Assembly (NCBI RefSeq): GCF_020283565.1
Contig: NC_060064.1
Coordinates: 24,386,337-24,450,336, forward strand
Source of the DNA: Trifolium pratense
Lineage: Eukaryota; Streptophyta; Magnoliopsida; Fabales; Fabaceae
Length of the DNA stretch: 64,000 nucleotides
Direction: 5' to 3'
Part shown: in pieces, positions 45,344 through 56,423 of the stretch
Numbering within the stretch: the first letter of the stretch is position 1
How the letters are laid out: each line of letters opens with the position of its first letter
The notes under the pieces: generated by a model
Database searches by the model: none
What the model saw: the letters and a program-made list of their open reading frames with translations, nothing else
What the model was told of the DNA's origin: nothing
Made by a program: the position numbers and the translations under genes

Positions 45344-48300
45344 TTACTGAGGATTTGGAGGACGACTATTGGCAGCAGAGACCCTGGAACCCCACTCAAG
45401 CAACTCTTTGCTAGTGTCATCCTTGTGAACAATCACTTCAATGAAGCATAAGCTCTCTTTCTCTGGTCCTGTTGCTGTGGCAATTGCTTCTACAAGCTCC
45501 TCTTCACAGAACACCTGAAAAATAAAGCACGCGTGAATCAACATTTATATCCATGTTACAGAAGTTTGAGGAATATATATTACAAAGTTAAAAGACTCGC
45601 CTTCGTAGTCCAACATTTTCCTTCGCCATTGTGAATTGCATCAATCAATCCAGTGTAATTCCAGTTCTTTATAACATTGTATGGTCCATCATGAATTTCG
45701 ACCTCAATGGTGTATCCACCGTTGTTTATCAGGAAGATGATGGTTTTCTGACCACATCTCAGCATTGTAGATACATCCTGAGCAGTTACCTATAAATCAT
45801 TAAAGACAAAGGTAAAAAACCATGTTCAAGAATAAATTACATTTTGAATGTAATCATGATTTAAGTAGTTTATGCAACCTGAAAGCTTCCATCACCAATG
45901 CACGCAATGACTCGCTTCTCTGGGACCGCTTGTGCGTAGCCAAGAGTTGCACCAACAGACCATCCAATTGAGCCATATTGCATTTGAAACTCATACCTGC
46001 CAACAAGACTTTATCAGCACCATCCACAACATGAACAAAAAATGGAAAAATATAACAAATCACATTCCCAAAACACTTACCTACATCCCTCCGGCAATTT
46101 CAACTTTTGGCAGTTAAACCATGAGTCCCCTGTCTCAGCAATCACGGCAGTTTCACTAGATAACATCTGTTGTATATGTTGGAACATAACATTAACTCTC
46201 AAAGGTTCTTTTGGTGCAGACTTCAAAGGTTTCCCATCTGGGATAAATATCCTATGGTAATTTTCATATGCAGCATTGTTATGTTTGAGACGCTTAGTGA
46301 GTGCCTTGAGGAAATCCTTCATCGATACACATCCAAATGCAGGTCCATTAGCAATGACAACCCGATCGGGCTGAACAATAATCGCCTTCTCTTGCTTGAG
46401 AAGAAGTGAATACCCAACAGAACTATAGTCATTGAAAATGGGACCCGCAAACAAGTATGCATCAGCTGATTCCACAATCTCCGCACAGAATGCAGTACTC
46501 ACTGCACCCCAATAAGTTCCAATAAATTGGGGATGGTGCTCTGGGACCATCCCTTTAGCTGATGGCATTGTGGCAAATACGTAACCACTCGAATCTGCTA
46601 GTTCGACAAAGGCATCAGATGCTTTTGCCACCCTAAGTTTAGGACCACCAACTAGTACAGGTTTCACTGCTTTGTTGAGAAACTCTGCTGCTACCTCAAC
46701 TGCTGCTTCCAACCCCATCTGGTTAGTTAATCTACAAAACACCCCAAAGCAAAAAAAATAAACAAAAATTAGAGAAAATACTAATAATCCACATTTCCAA
46801 TAATTGGTTCCTCCACAAAATTATTAATAATTAGGCGCCTAATAATTATGTTTAGGTCAAAGTTTGCCAGACATGATTTTCATTAAAATTGTATATTTTG
46901 ATTAACAATGTGTTTGGCTAAATAACAGTGACACCATGATTATTCTTTTTTTTTTTGGGCATAAATTGGGTAGATCTGTGCGCAACTGCAGAGACTAATC
47001 CCTCGAGCCTTGTGGGACCCAAATGGATTGCAAACTCTTCCTGAGTTTTAAAAGTGACATCATGATTCTGTTAAAGCTACAAAGTGTAGTTTTCACTAAA
47101 ATCACAACGGATCACTGTGATCTGCCAAACTCACCGTCAAATTTGCCGTAAACTTTTCGACCTAACTCAAAATGTTAGTTACTTTGTATGATTTCTATGT
47201 GAAACCAAATACAAGCTAGTTACTAAAAAAGAACAAAGGGAGAAAAAAAAACTTGCTTGGGAGTGTGTGAAAAAGGGACAGGTTCACGACTGAAAGTGGG
47301 GTGAGGAATTGAAGGCAAGTTACAGCTAATGCTTATGTAAACAGGCTTGCTCTCTTTCAATGAAGTTGAGATTGCTTTATCAATCATTTCATGAGCATCT
47401 TCCAAATGATTCACCACAACCTATTATCAAATCAAACCACAATCAAAATAATCTCCAAAAACCATTTTTTACAAACATCCAACTAATAAATAGTGTAAAG
47501 AAGAAATTTCAAATTATTAATTTTAAGGTGTCATTTTTTTTTTACTACAGATGTCATTTGAAATTTCTTATGCACAAAATAATTTTGGTAGAAAAAAAAA
47601 ACTGATTAAATACAAGTTACGACCATAATTATAAACAAATATTCTTTTTGAGTTTTTATTTTTAATGGTCACCAAATATGAATCTGGATTAGACGCAGGA
47701 ACTACGTCACACAGTTACTATTTCTAAACATTTAATTTGAAATCGACATTTGGGGTTATTTATAGTTGATTTTATTAATATGTAATTGAGTTGTCCGGTT
47801 ATAAATATTCAAAAGATTGTAAAATTGCTTTTATTTTTACACCAGGTTATAGTTTTTTTTTTTTCGTCAAATGGGTAGGAACCTCTCCCTAAAAGTTTTA
47901 ACACTGGTGCATGCCCAAACCAGGAATCGAACCTAAAACATTTGATTAATTATAAATGAACGATTAGGATTCAAAATAGCGTGCAACTGCATGCTTTTTT
48001 TATGGCAGGTAATCATGATCCTATCAATTACATTAATTATTCGATTAATATGAAAAAGTGAATATTTGCTTATAATTAATATCGGAAGTTAATTCACAAA
48101 TTCTCCACATTTTAAACATTTTTCCATGTTCAATCATTCTGGAATTTAAAAATTTGAAGACAAGTGAAACCAAAAAGTAAAAGATTGTAAATTTGGAACC
48201 AACCTGGAAGCAAGTAACGGTTTGAAAACACCTCAATTCTTGGCTGAAATCAGGCACACCAATGGTATGATGAAGAATTCTGTTAGTTCCATAATCATTG

Positions 48301-48731
48301 GAATTAGGTCCACCAACAATACAAATAAGCGGCAAATCCTCACTATAAGCACCAGCTATAGCATTAAGAACACTAAGTCCACCAACAGTGAACGTAACAA
48401 CACAAGCTCCGACACCGCGTGAACGAGCATAACCGTCAGCAGCGTATCCAGCATTGAGCTCGTTACAACAACCGATTACGTTAAGCATTGGTTCGTCAAT
48501 TAGGTAGTCGAGAAGTGTAAGGTTGAAGTCACCGGGAACTGAGAAAATGTCGGTGATTCCGATTTGAACTAGCCTCCGTGCTAGGTGGCGGCCTAGAGTA
48601 GCATTGGCGGAAGAAATTGCCGTTGAAGTTGACGACGGTTGGGTCGTTGCTGTGCCGTTTGGTTTTAAGCATGAAACGACGTCATTGCCGGTTGGATTGC
48701 TTAAGTCTAAAGAGCTTAACATTGTGTCCAT
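45344..48731 (-). CDS. PDC: Pyruvate decarboxylase, copy B (six exons, two GC-AG introns)
   Basis: Same enzyme and exon plan as copy A. Exons: 48731-48204, 47420-47257, 46731-46081, 45996-45879, 45789-45601, 45514-45344; exons 2-6 have the same lengths as in copy A (164, 651, 118, 189, 171), giving 606 residues. The [17 protein letters not shown] and GDG…NN motifs are all present. Odd: intron 2 begins GCAAGT and intron 5 begins GCGAGT where copy A has GTAAGT and GTGAGT. Only these GC sites keep the reading frame, so two of five introns must be GC-AG. Intron 2 also holds a SINE absent from copies A and C. The frame is open throughout, so the gene is probably functional; low splicing efficiency is possible. 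Confidence 0.9.
46942..47052 (-). mobile_element. SINE in PDC-B intron 2
   Basis: A T run (tail read in reverse) begins the insert, whose body contains 'gggtagatctgtgcgcaactg' and 'aatccctcgagccttgtggg'. It is flanked by 15-bp repeats agtgacaccatgatt (46927-46941) and agtgacatcatgatt (47053-47067). Copies A (about 41418) and C (about 63923) have one copy of that site and no insert, which proves insertion. Confidence 0.88.
47860..47945 (-). mobile_element. Possible SINE in PDC-B intron 1
   Basis: A T run followed by 'ggtaggaacctctccct' and 'aaccaggaatcgaacct' (inverted box-B-like). No target duplication found. Confidence 0.4.
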
Positions 48732-48842
48732 TTTTGTAATACTTTGGTTTTTATGATCACAAGTTTGGTTTGAAAGGGAAACAAAGAGAACAAATATTAA
48801 GTGTTTGTTATTGTTGTTCTTTTTGTTAGAATGGAAAGAGGC

Positions 48843-48857
48843 TTTATATATACAAAA
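48843..48857 (-). promoter_or_regulatory. Candidate TATA box of PDC-B
   Basis: On the minus strand GTATATATAAAGCC, about 115 bp before the start codon at 48731. Confidence 0.55.
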
Positions 48858-48889
48858 TTTGTATGGACATCCGTGTCAAACACGGATTA

Positions 48890-49200
48890 AAATTCAATTT
48901 TTTTTAAAAAAAACAATAACAAATTTTTGTAATATATTCACCGAAGCTAAATATTAGACCATTTCGGTAACTGCGAACCGAACATTAGCGTTTTCGGTAC
49001 ACAGAAAATGAATGTCAGCTTGTTCGGTACCTGCGAACCGAAATGTGATAGATTTCGGTACGTTGGTCGCTGGAATTAGGCCATTTTCGGTAGCAGTTTA
49101 CCGAAATAATTGTTTCGGTACCTGCGAACCGAAATGTCCCAGATTTCGGTAAGTGGTTACCGAAATTTATCAGCATGTCATATTATTTCGGTTCGTATAA
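48890..49200. repeat. Repeated 'ttcggtacctgcgaaccgaaa' tract
   Basis: At least five imperfect copies of a 'tttcggta-n-tgcgaaccgaaa' motif in alternating orientation between about 48960 and 49205. No ORF matches a known family. Probably part of a transposon end, upstream of PDC-B. Confidence 0.6.
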
Positions 49201-49424
49201 ACCGCAGTATCCCCCAAAGACAAAAATGGAAATTCAGGGGGTATAAAAGAATTGAGAGGGGTTGGGAGAGAAAACATCGGAAAAAAAAAGGAATGGGATT
49301 CATTAATCCCTAATTTGAACACACCATATATATGTGTGTGTCACGTAACAACGTAACAACGTGAGAACTGAAGATTATCAAAAAAAAAAAAAAACGTGAG
49401 AACTGAAGGCATTAAGAGAGGAGT

Positions 49425-49595
49425 GTTAGCAACACACTCTTTAACAAACATACTCTAACACACTCTCTTTTATTGGTTAAAATTTATATGGGTCCCACAA
49501 AATTTATATGGGTCCACATTTTTTATGGGACCCATGTGAATTTCAACCAATAAAAGAGAGTGTGTTGGTTAAAGAGTGTGTTGCTAGCATTATTC
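49425..49595. mobile_element. MITE with 'tagcaacacactcttt' ends
   Basis: 'gtgttagcaacacactcttta' at the left is inverted at the right as 'taaagagtgtgttgctagc', and the inner arms (aacacactctcttttattgg / ccaataaaagagagtgtgtt) also pair. No ORF. Confidence 0.75.
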
Positions 49596-49665
49596 TTTGT
49601 GAAATAGTTGCGGCGCAGACAGTTAGAGAACAAAGAGAAGATTTTGGGTTTTAAGTGATAATGAG

Positions 49666-50234
49666 TTATGAAGCACGGACTCCGACACGAACATCGCGAC
49701 ACGACACGGACACCACGACACCGCTAATGTAAAAAATATAGGACACCGACACCGCTACATATTTATAAAACATAAATTGAGAATCAAAATATATACATGT
49801 AAATCTAATTTGAGCAAGTTATTTTTAAAAAAAAAATTAAAACAAGATATGATAGTATTTTACCTTTATTTATCCATCTACGATCGAAAAAACTTAAAAT
49901 ATCGTGATCAAAATGTAATGTCTTCAATCCCTCATTGATCTATTTGTTTCTACACATCTTTAACTCTTGTAGATATGTCTGATATGTGCCTAAGGAGAGT
50001 ATAAGCAAAGAAAAATAATTATTTTTGGGACACTTGTCCGACACGTGTCATACGAGTGTCTTACAGGTGTCGGACACCGATCAAAGGAGTGTCAAACTAA
50101 AGGAAAAATTGAATTTTTTCCGACACCGATATGAGCTATCCGACACGTGTCGGACGAGTTTCATAAGAGTGTCGGACACCGACACGTGTCGGACATAGCG
50201 ACACACCTAATCATAGAGGTGTCGGTGCTTCCTA
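49666..50234. mobile_element. Mutator-type non-autonomous element, 'gtgtcggacac' repeats
   Basis: Ends TTATGAAGCACGGACTCC and GGTGTCGGTGCTTCCTA are inverted. The 9-bp duplication gataatgag flanks it (49657-49665 and 50235-50243). Each end carries many 'cgacacg/gtgtcgg' words. No ORF. Related decayed pieces lie at about 2095-2285, 5515-5670 and 12440-12525. Confidence 0.8.
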
Positions 50235-50443
50235 GATAATGAGTGTGTAGCAAAGTTTTTTTTTTTTTGAAGTAGCAAAGTTATTTATTTTGAGCTACAA
50301 CTAGAGTTTGTGTTTTCTATCACCTAGCTAGATTTTTGTGGTTTAAATCTCTCTATAGACCGTATTAGTTTACCCACTTGTGTGAAAGTTGAATTGTTGA
50401 TTGGTTCCACCTTTGTGTACCTATTATTAATTATTAATTTATA

Positions 50444-51050
50444 GTGAAAAATTTATCTATTTATCTGGATTGGTCTCGTGGTTTTTCATTCTCTAATGTT
50501 GAGAGAATTTTCTGGCTCCGAATATTTATTTTGCTGCTATTATCTTTCTTATCGGACAGAGGGACCTTAAAGACTTCTACGGGCTTTCTTTTGCCCTTCT
50601 TTCTTTACCGTTTGGATTGGACACTAGTCCTTCAAGTCTTCAAAGATCGAGGCTGGATCGTAAGCGACCTAGTCGGTCTCACCGTGAAAGAGTGCAAATG
50701 TCATGCATTGTTTTTCAAGAATGACTACTTTGAATGGTCAGGAGCTTCTTCTGTTTACAAGTCTTGTTGAACTAGCGGGAATCTGGGAATCTCTATCAAT
50801 ATAAAAAATGTAGGAAGTTAGTACTTTCATCGGTCGAAGAAGGATGAATATGATCAATAGCTTGATTTAACTCTAGCGAGCCATAGAGCAGAGGTTCCTA
50901 AGCGATAAAGACTATACATGAGTTTAATGCTCACGAAAATTCCTTTGCGGTTTTTTGTTGTTGAGTTGAGGGATGACTTGTTCTCCTAACAGAGCATAGA
51001 TCGGATCGGGCGTTCATAATCCGGACTAAAAGGATTCGAACCTTTGCATG
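50444..51050. other. Possible organelle-derived insertion
   Basis: A less AT-rich segment between two transposon-rich areas. It carries a 108-codon open frame (50444-50770, + strand, starting at GTG) encoding a hydrophobic N part and SDLVGLTVKECKCHALFFKN; no family recognised. Downstream text such as 'aaaaggattcgaacctttgc' looks like a tRNA T-arm but no full tRNA folds. Base composition and style remind me of plant mitochondrial DNA, but this is only an impression. Confidence 0.3.
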
Positions 51051-51210
51051 CAGGCACGGATCTACACATATTAAATTGGGGTCAGTGGACCCCACTCCTT
51101 TTAAATTTTATCAACCAATAGTAACATAAATTGATATAATGACCGCACTTCACATGCATTAATGTCCCCACTCATACAAATCCTTCCGGACAAACACATA
51201 TTCATTCATA

Positions 51211-51478
51211 CTACTACATCCGTTCCTAATTATAAGACCTTGTTTGACTACTGCACGTACGCTAATGCACAATTTTGATCACTAATATCTTTAATTGTCT
51301 ATTAGTAAAAATTATAAAAAATTTCATATTTTGAAAATACTCATCAAAACAAATTGAACAAGATCTTATTTGCTAATATTTATATTTATATATTATTAAA
51401 AAAAATACGGTCAAAACAAGGTAAATGAATAGTACATTTTTGTCAAACAGTGTCTTATAATTAGGGACGGATGTAGTA
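51211..51478. mobile_element. Stowaway MITE
   Basis: 'ctactacatccgttcctaattataag' at the left, inverted at the right as 'cttataattagggacggatgtagta'. Interior AT-rich, no ORF, TA-type borders. Confidence 0.8.
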
Positions 51479-51492
51479 TTATTTTAGAGGAA

Positions 51493-51672
51493 TGTTATTT
51501 AAACAACTAATTTTGACAATTTTTGGGACAACTTAGTTTTTCTCCTTTTCTTATTGTCCAAAGAAAATGGAGAGAGAAAAATGGAGAGAGAATAAGAATA
51601 TAATGTAAGTAAAAGAGAGAGAGTTGTTTAAAAAATTGTCAAAAAAAAGTTGTTCAAATAACATTTTTCATC
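51493..51672. mobile_element. MITE-like inverted repeat
   Basis: 'aatgttatttaaacaacta' at the left and 'gttgttcaaataacatt' at the right are inverted; a GA-rich interior (ggagagagaaaaatgg). No ORF. Confidence 0.6.
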
Positions 51673-53468
51673 ATTTTATGCATATGTTACTACATAAACT
51701 AGTACTCCGTATTATATTTATATTTTTTTGAACAAGCCAAAATAAGATATATAATAATAAAAACAGTCTCCTCAGCACGAGATGTATCAAAGTAGACTAC
51801 AAAGAGTTACAAAGAGTCGGGGGAAAAAACCATAAACAAATCATATAAGGCTAAAACAAAGCAAATGATTAGACCTGGTAGTTTGAAACTAAAGTCACAT
51901 TCATCGTATTCAACCACCTATATAAAAATCGTTTGATCTTACCGTATGATATTTATATTGAAAAAAGTTAATGTAGTTTGAACTAAAGATGACATTATTC
52001 CTGATTTCTTTTTTGTACAAGATACTAATATTGTTCCTGGTTTTATTTTGTTACAAGATAACGTTGTTCTATTCATTTGTTCATTTGAAATGAGAGTAAA
52101 ATAGGGAAATGAAACCGAGAGGAAGGCATGGGTATAAAATTTTGAGATTTACATGTTAGGATCCTCTCATTTGACGAGTTAGGATCCTCCCTATTTTCAA
52201 TTCTTTCCATTTCCTCATTATTATATAGTTTTGAGAATATAAATGCAAAAAAGTGACATCAAGTGGGTTCAAATGTTATTTATACACCTCAAAATATTTA
52301 AAAATTTTGGTAATGGAAGAAATGGAAAATATAAGAAATGGAGAGGATTTCAACTCTCACGAAACGACTTATGATGGGGTCTACTGCAACACGCGCCACT
52401 AAGCCAATGAAATTGAACCCAACAACTAAAATATGGCAATTGTAGATAAGACCGGCATGAAAGCCATGTTAGAGCATTTATGTAACTTGTTTTAAATTTC
52501 ATACACTTCTATCACATGGTTCCCATAAAAGAATTCTAATATAAGTACAAACACAAATAAATACTAAATTATAAGTCGTTTTGACAATATTATATAAATT
52601 AAAAAATATTATTAATGTTGTACATAAAGGAGAAATTACAAGATAATTTACAGAATTGTCATTCATTAATAATATACGAAAGATAAATTGAAAAGTTGAA
52701 AGAAAAAATTAATAGTTAAAGGTATAATAAGAAAAATAATATTAAACGCTTTATTGATATTGTAAAACTACTTATAATTTAATACAAATTCTTTTCTTAA
52801 AATGAACTTTTTTTCTTAAAGCGACTTATAATTTAGTATGCATGGAGAGAGTAGTGTTCAGGCGCACACAGATAATCATTCACATTATTTATTTATTCGA
52901 AAAATATTCATCACTAATTTCTTTTTTTTTTTTTCTTCATCTATGTTTGTGCCCAAATACTAGTATTTATTTTTCTTTTTGTCCACATAAGACTTCGTCG
53001 ATTCCCATAATACCACACCGTATTTAAACAATTCATATAAATTTTTCTCAATGATAAAAACATGGGTTAAATATTTTTTTTTTTATTTCTACAAAATGGT
53101 GACCTTTTAATTTATTCTTTACTTAATTTATATTATATTTTTAGACGCTGAAAATTATCATGCATTCAGTTTTTGATCCATTCTGAATAATTTTTTGTAG
53201 GTAAGTTTAGAGCATTATAAAAAGTTCCTCCAAAAAAAACAATCTCAAAATTTGATTTATATGTCACAATTTTAGTTACTTTTATTTTGAACTTTAGTTA
53301 TTTAAAAAATTAATATTTAATTCACTTTTTTAGGTATATTTAATTCATCTCATGTTAAAAATAAATAAATTTTAGTAACTGATTTTTGTATAATATTTTA
53401 AATAAGTGTGTAAAAAATCATTCAAAAAATTAAGAATTTAATGATATATATAAATAAATTTAGTTTTA
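51673..53468. other. Intergenic, no gene seen
   Basis: AT-rich. The word 'gttaggatcctc' appears twice near 52160. No coding or RNA gene signal. Confidence 0.5.
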
Positions 53469-53869
53469 GGCTCTGTTTGGTAACACAAATAAGCTAGCTT
53501 ATAGCTTATTATATGAGCTTATAAGCTTGTTTCAAAAAATTAGAGGTGTTTGGTAACAAGCTTTTTGTACTAGCTTATAGCTTTTTTTCAGATGCTATTT
53601 CAAGTAGCATTTGAGCTTATAGCTTATAGCTTTTTACACTTTATTCTATTTTTACCCTTTAATTTAATAACTACCCACTCTAAAAAATAAACTACCCACT
53701 ATCAATTATGTAATTTTATATTTAATAACCACTTTAAAAGTTAATTTTACCAAACACTTTAATTTCAATAAGCTAGCTTTTCAGCTATCAGCTATAAGCT
53801 AGCTTTTCAGCTATCAGCTAGCTTATCAGCTATCAGCTAGCTTATAGCTTATTTTTACCAAACGGACCC
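53469..53869. mobile_element. PIF/Harbinger-type MITE with TTA duplication
   Basis: Ends GGCTCTGTTTGGTAA and TTACCAAACGGACCC are inverted, flanked by TTA on both sides (53466-53468 and 53870-53872). Interior rich in 'agcttatagct/agctatcagct' tandem words that can fold extensively. Confidence 0.8.
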
Positions 53870-53965
53870 TTAGTAAAAATTTAAACTACGAACAAGAAAC
53901 TTTTTTCGTTAGAAATTACAACTGTTTTTTTTTTTTTTACGAAAGAAATTACAACCGTTGTCACT

Positions 53966-54250
53966 ACACGTGAGATGCATGTGGACCGGTGAAAATATTA
54001 AATATGGTCTCCATGAATGCAACAAATCAGTTACGTGACTCTTTTTTTGAGCACTTTAAATTATATGAAGATAATATACCAATTTATTGAGGAAGCAGCA
54101 AGCATCGCAGATTGGGTCTAGCATAAAGGACTAGAATGTTTTTTATTACTACGGGGGACTAGAATGTTATAATGTGACGAATCAAGATTCAAACTACGAA
54201 TGAAATAAATAAATCCAACTTTTGGCATACTTCTTTGTAAACATTTTAGT
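53966..54250. repeat. Dispersed repeat B, copy 2
   Basis: Colinear with 39143-39335 but with an extra stretch in the middle (about 54060-54165), including a duplicated 'ggactagaatgtt'. Ends 'ccaacttttggcatacttc' as copy 1 does. Confidence 0.6.
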
Positions 54251-54928
54251 TACGTGACTCTTTTTTGGATTGAGATTACAAGATTACTTATAGGTAGAAA
54301 CGATCTTTGAGTTCCTTCCCAATTTCTGTAATAGTGTTCATCCATAAGATGCTTTGTGATATATCTGGATCCATAGAATTATTGATCCATGATATAATCA
54401 TGGTATAGATTTACAAGGTAAAATCGTCGAGAAATAAGTGAGAGAGAGTATGAGATGAGAGAAATATGTGAGAAATAGAATAGATTTGAGGTGTTGTTTG
54501 TTATAAGAAAAAGAAGAGAGAAATTGAAGAAAGAGAAGTGTTGATTATTTATAAAAGTACTAAAATGTATAGAAACTTATATGCTACTTCACCTCCGGCT
54601 TATGTTTCATGGACAACTTTAATTGTTCAAGAGGATTATCTAAAGATGTGACGGTATGTTCTTTATTATGGCACCCAATACATGCTTGGTGAACTTCAGG
54701 GAAGATACTTTTTGGCAACATGGACAGGATGAAGGACTAGCTAGTTAACAGACCATCACTTTTGGATCCAACTATGATTAATATTAAGCTCATATTCGAA
54801 TATTTTATAACGATATATTAACTTATTTGAATACTGCTTGGACGGCCTTTTTTTATTCTTCGAGTACTACTTGTAAAATCGTTGTTAAAAAGAATATAAA
54901 TTAATAATATTTCTTGGTGTCATTTGAT

Positions 54929-54929
54929 C

Positions 54930-55005
<76 letters not shown>
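54929..55005. repeat. (AAT)n microsatellite, about 25 units
   Basis: Uninterrupted AAT/ATA/TAA trinucleotide run in intergenic DNA. Confidence 0.95.
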
Positions 55006-55339
55006 GTTCCTTTAGAATTCCACCACATGGTGTGGCGCAAATAGATAGGGCAAAATAAAGTCAGTCAAACTATGACCAAAGTGTGGCATTTAGGGAATTA
55101 ATTTTTAAATAGATTTTTTTTTAAGGAATAATTTTTAAATAGTTGTATATTGGAAATATTGGTTTCAAATGTTATATCAAAAAGTTAAGAATTGACGCGG
55201 AAGACGAAGGTGGATATCAGAATTATTCCTCATACCATGTGAAAACTAATGGTGAATCACCATTGTTACAGAAGAAACACAAAGATAGAAGCCAGAAATT
55301 TGAGCCTAGAAGCCAGAAATTTTTATTACTCACAAAATT

Positions 55340-55668
55340 GTTTATTACAGGTGATTGATCCACTATATATAAATGATGTGAGTCAATACTAACTATAGAA
55401 GAATGATATGCAGGAGGACAATTCTAACATGCACAACTGTATCATGTTTTTTATGGTGTATAAGTTCATGATATCATTATAACGAATATAAATTTTACAA
55501 AATTCACCATTGGATTGATAGTTTATATCATATAGATCATCCATGTCAAATTTTAAAGAAATTGAAAATCATATGATATGTTAGAATTGGCCTCCCGCAT
55601 ATCATTCTTCTGTCGTTAGTATTGACTCGCATCATGTATATATAGTGGATCAATCACTTGTAATAAAC
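55340..55668. mobile_element. MITE with about 85-bp inverted ends
   Basis: 'gtttattacaggtgattgatccac' at the left is inverted at the right as 'gatcaatcacttgtaataaac'. Pairing continues inward through 'gaatgatatgc/gcatatcattc' and 'aattctaacat/atgttagaatt'. No ORF; lies about 750 bp upstream of the subtilase gene. Confidence 0.8.
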
Positions 55669-56349
55669 ATCTTCATTCTTCATTCACAGGTCTCGTGTTT
55701 GTTCGAATTAATTTTCAGCAAGTGATTTCTCATTTCATGTTTTTTCTATCAGTTTGTTTCTTTCTCCTCTTTTTATGGCAAGAGTGTTATTCATATTTTT
55801 AAAGTTAAAAAACAACAACATATAGCAGATAATAACAATTGCATAAAACCACACACAACAATTGCAGCAATAGAAACAATCTATTTTTACCTAAAAAAAG
55901 AAAGAAACAATCTATTTTATTTTATAATAAAATAGAACATGTTGAATTTTACTTCGTTTTTTAAAAATAGGGGTAAAGTTGGAACAAAATAATTTTCATT
56001 CATTCTATTCTATTCACTTCTCCAACAATGGAATGACAAATTTGTTGCGGCTTAAAAAAAAAAATAACAACCCATCTGTTGAGGCAGTTCGAAGGGAGAG
56101 ATTTGACACCATAAGGATACATATATCTCATTGGTTTAAGACACAGTGGTGTTACATTGGTTAAAAAAAAAAAAAGACACAGTGGTGTTACATGTGATTT
56201 TGCACTTTGTATAAAAATAATATATTATCTGAACATAAATTACTTCTTAGTTGTTATGCAAGAAAATTTATATCCAATCATTTGGAAACAAATATCTAAA
56301 TAATAATTCATAAATGTCATCATCATTGATACTTTCCACAGAATGAGAT

Positions 56350-56360
56350 TCCCTATATAG
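56350..56360 (+). promoter_or_regulatory. Candidate TATA box of the subtilase gene
   Basis: CCTATATAGTC about 70 bp before the start codon at 56424. Confidence 0.45.
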
Positions 56361-56423
56361 TCACATGATAAGATGAATCAATAGCCAAAACAACATTTCT
56401 TTGTTCATTTGAAAAAATAATCA

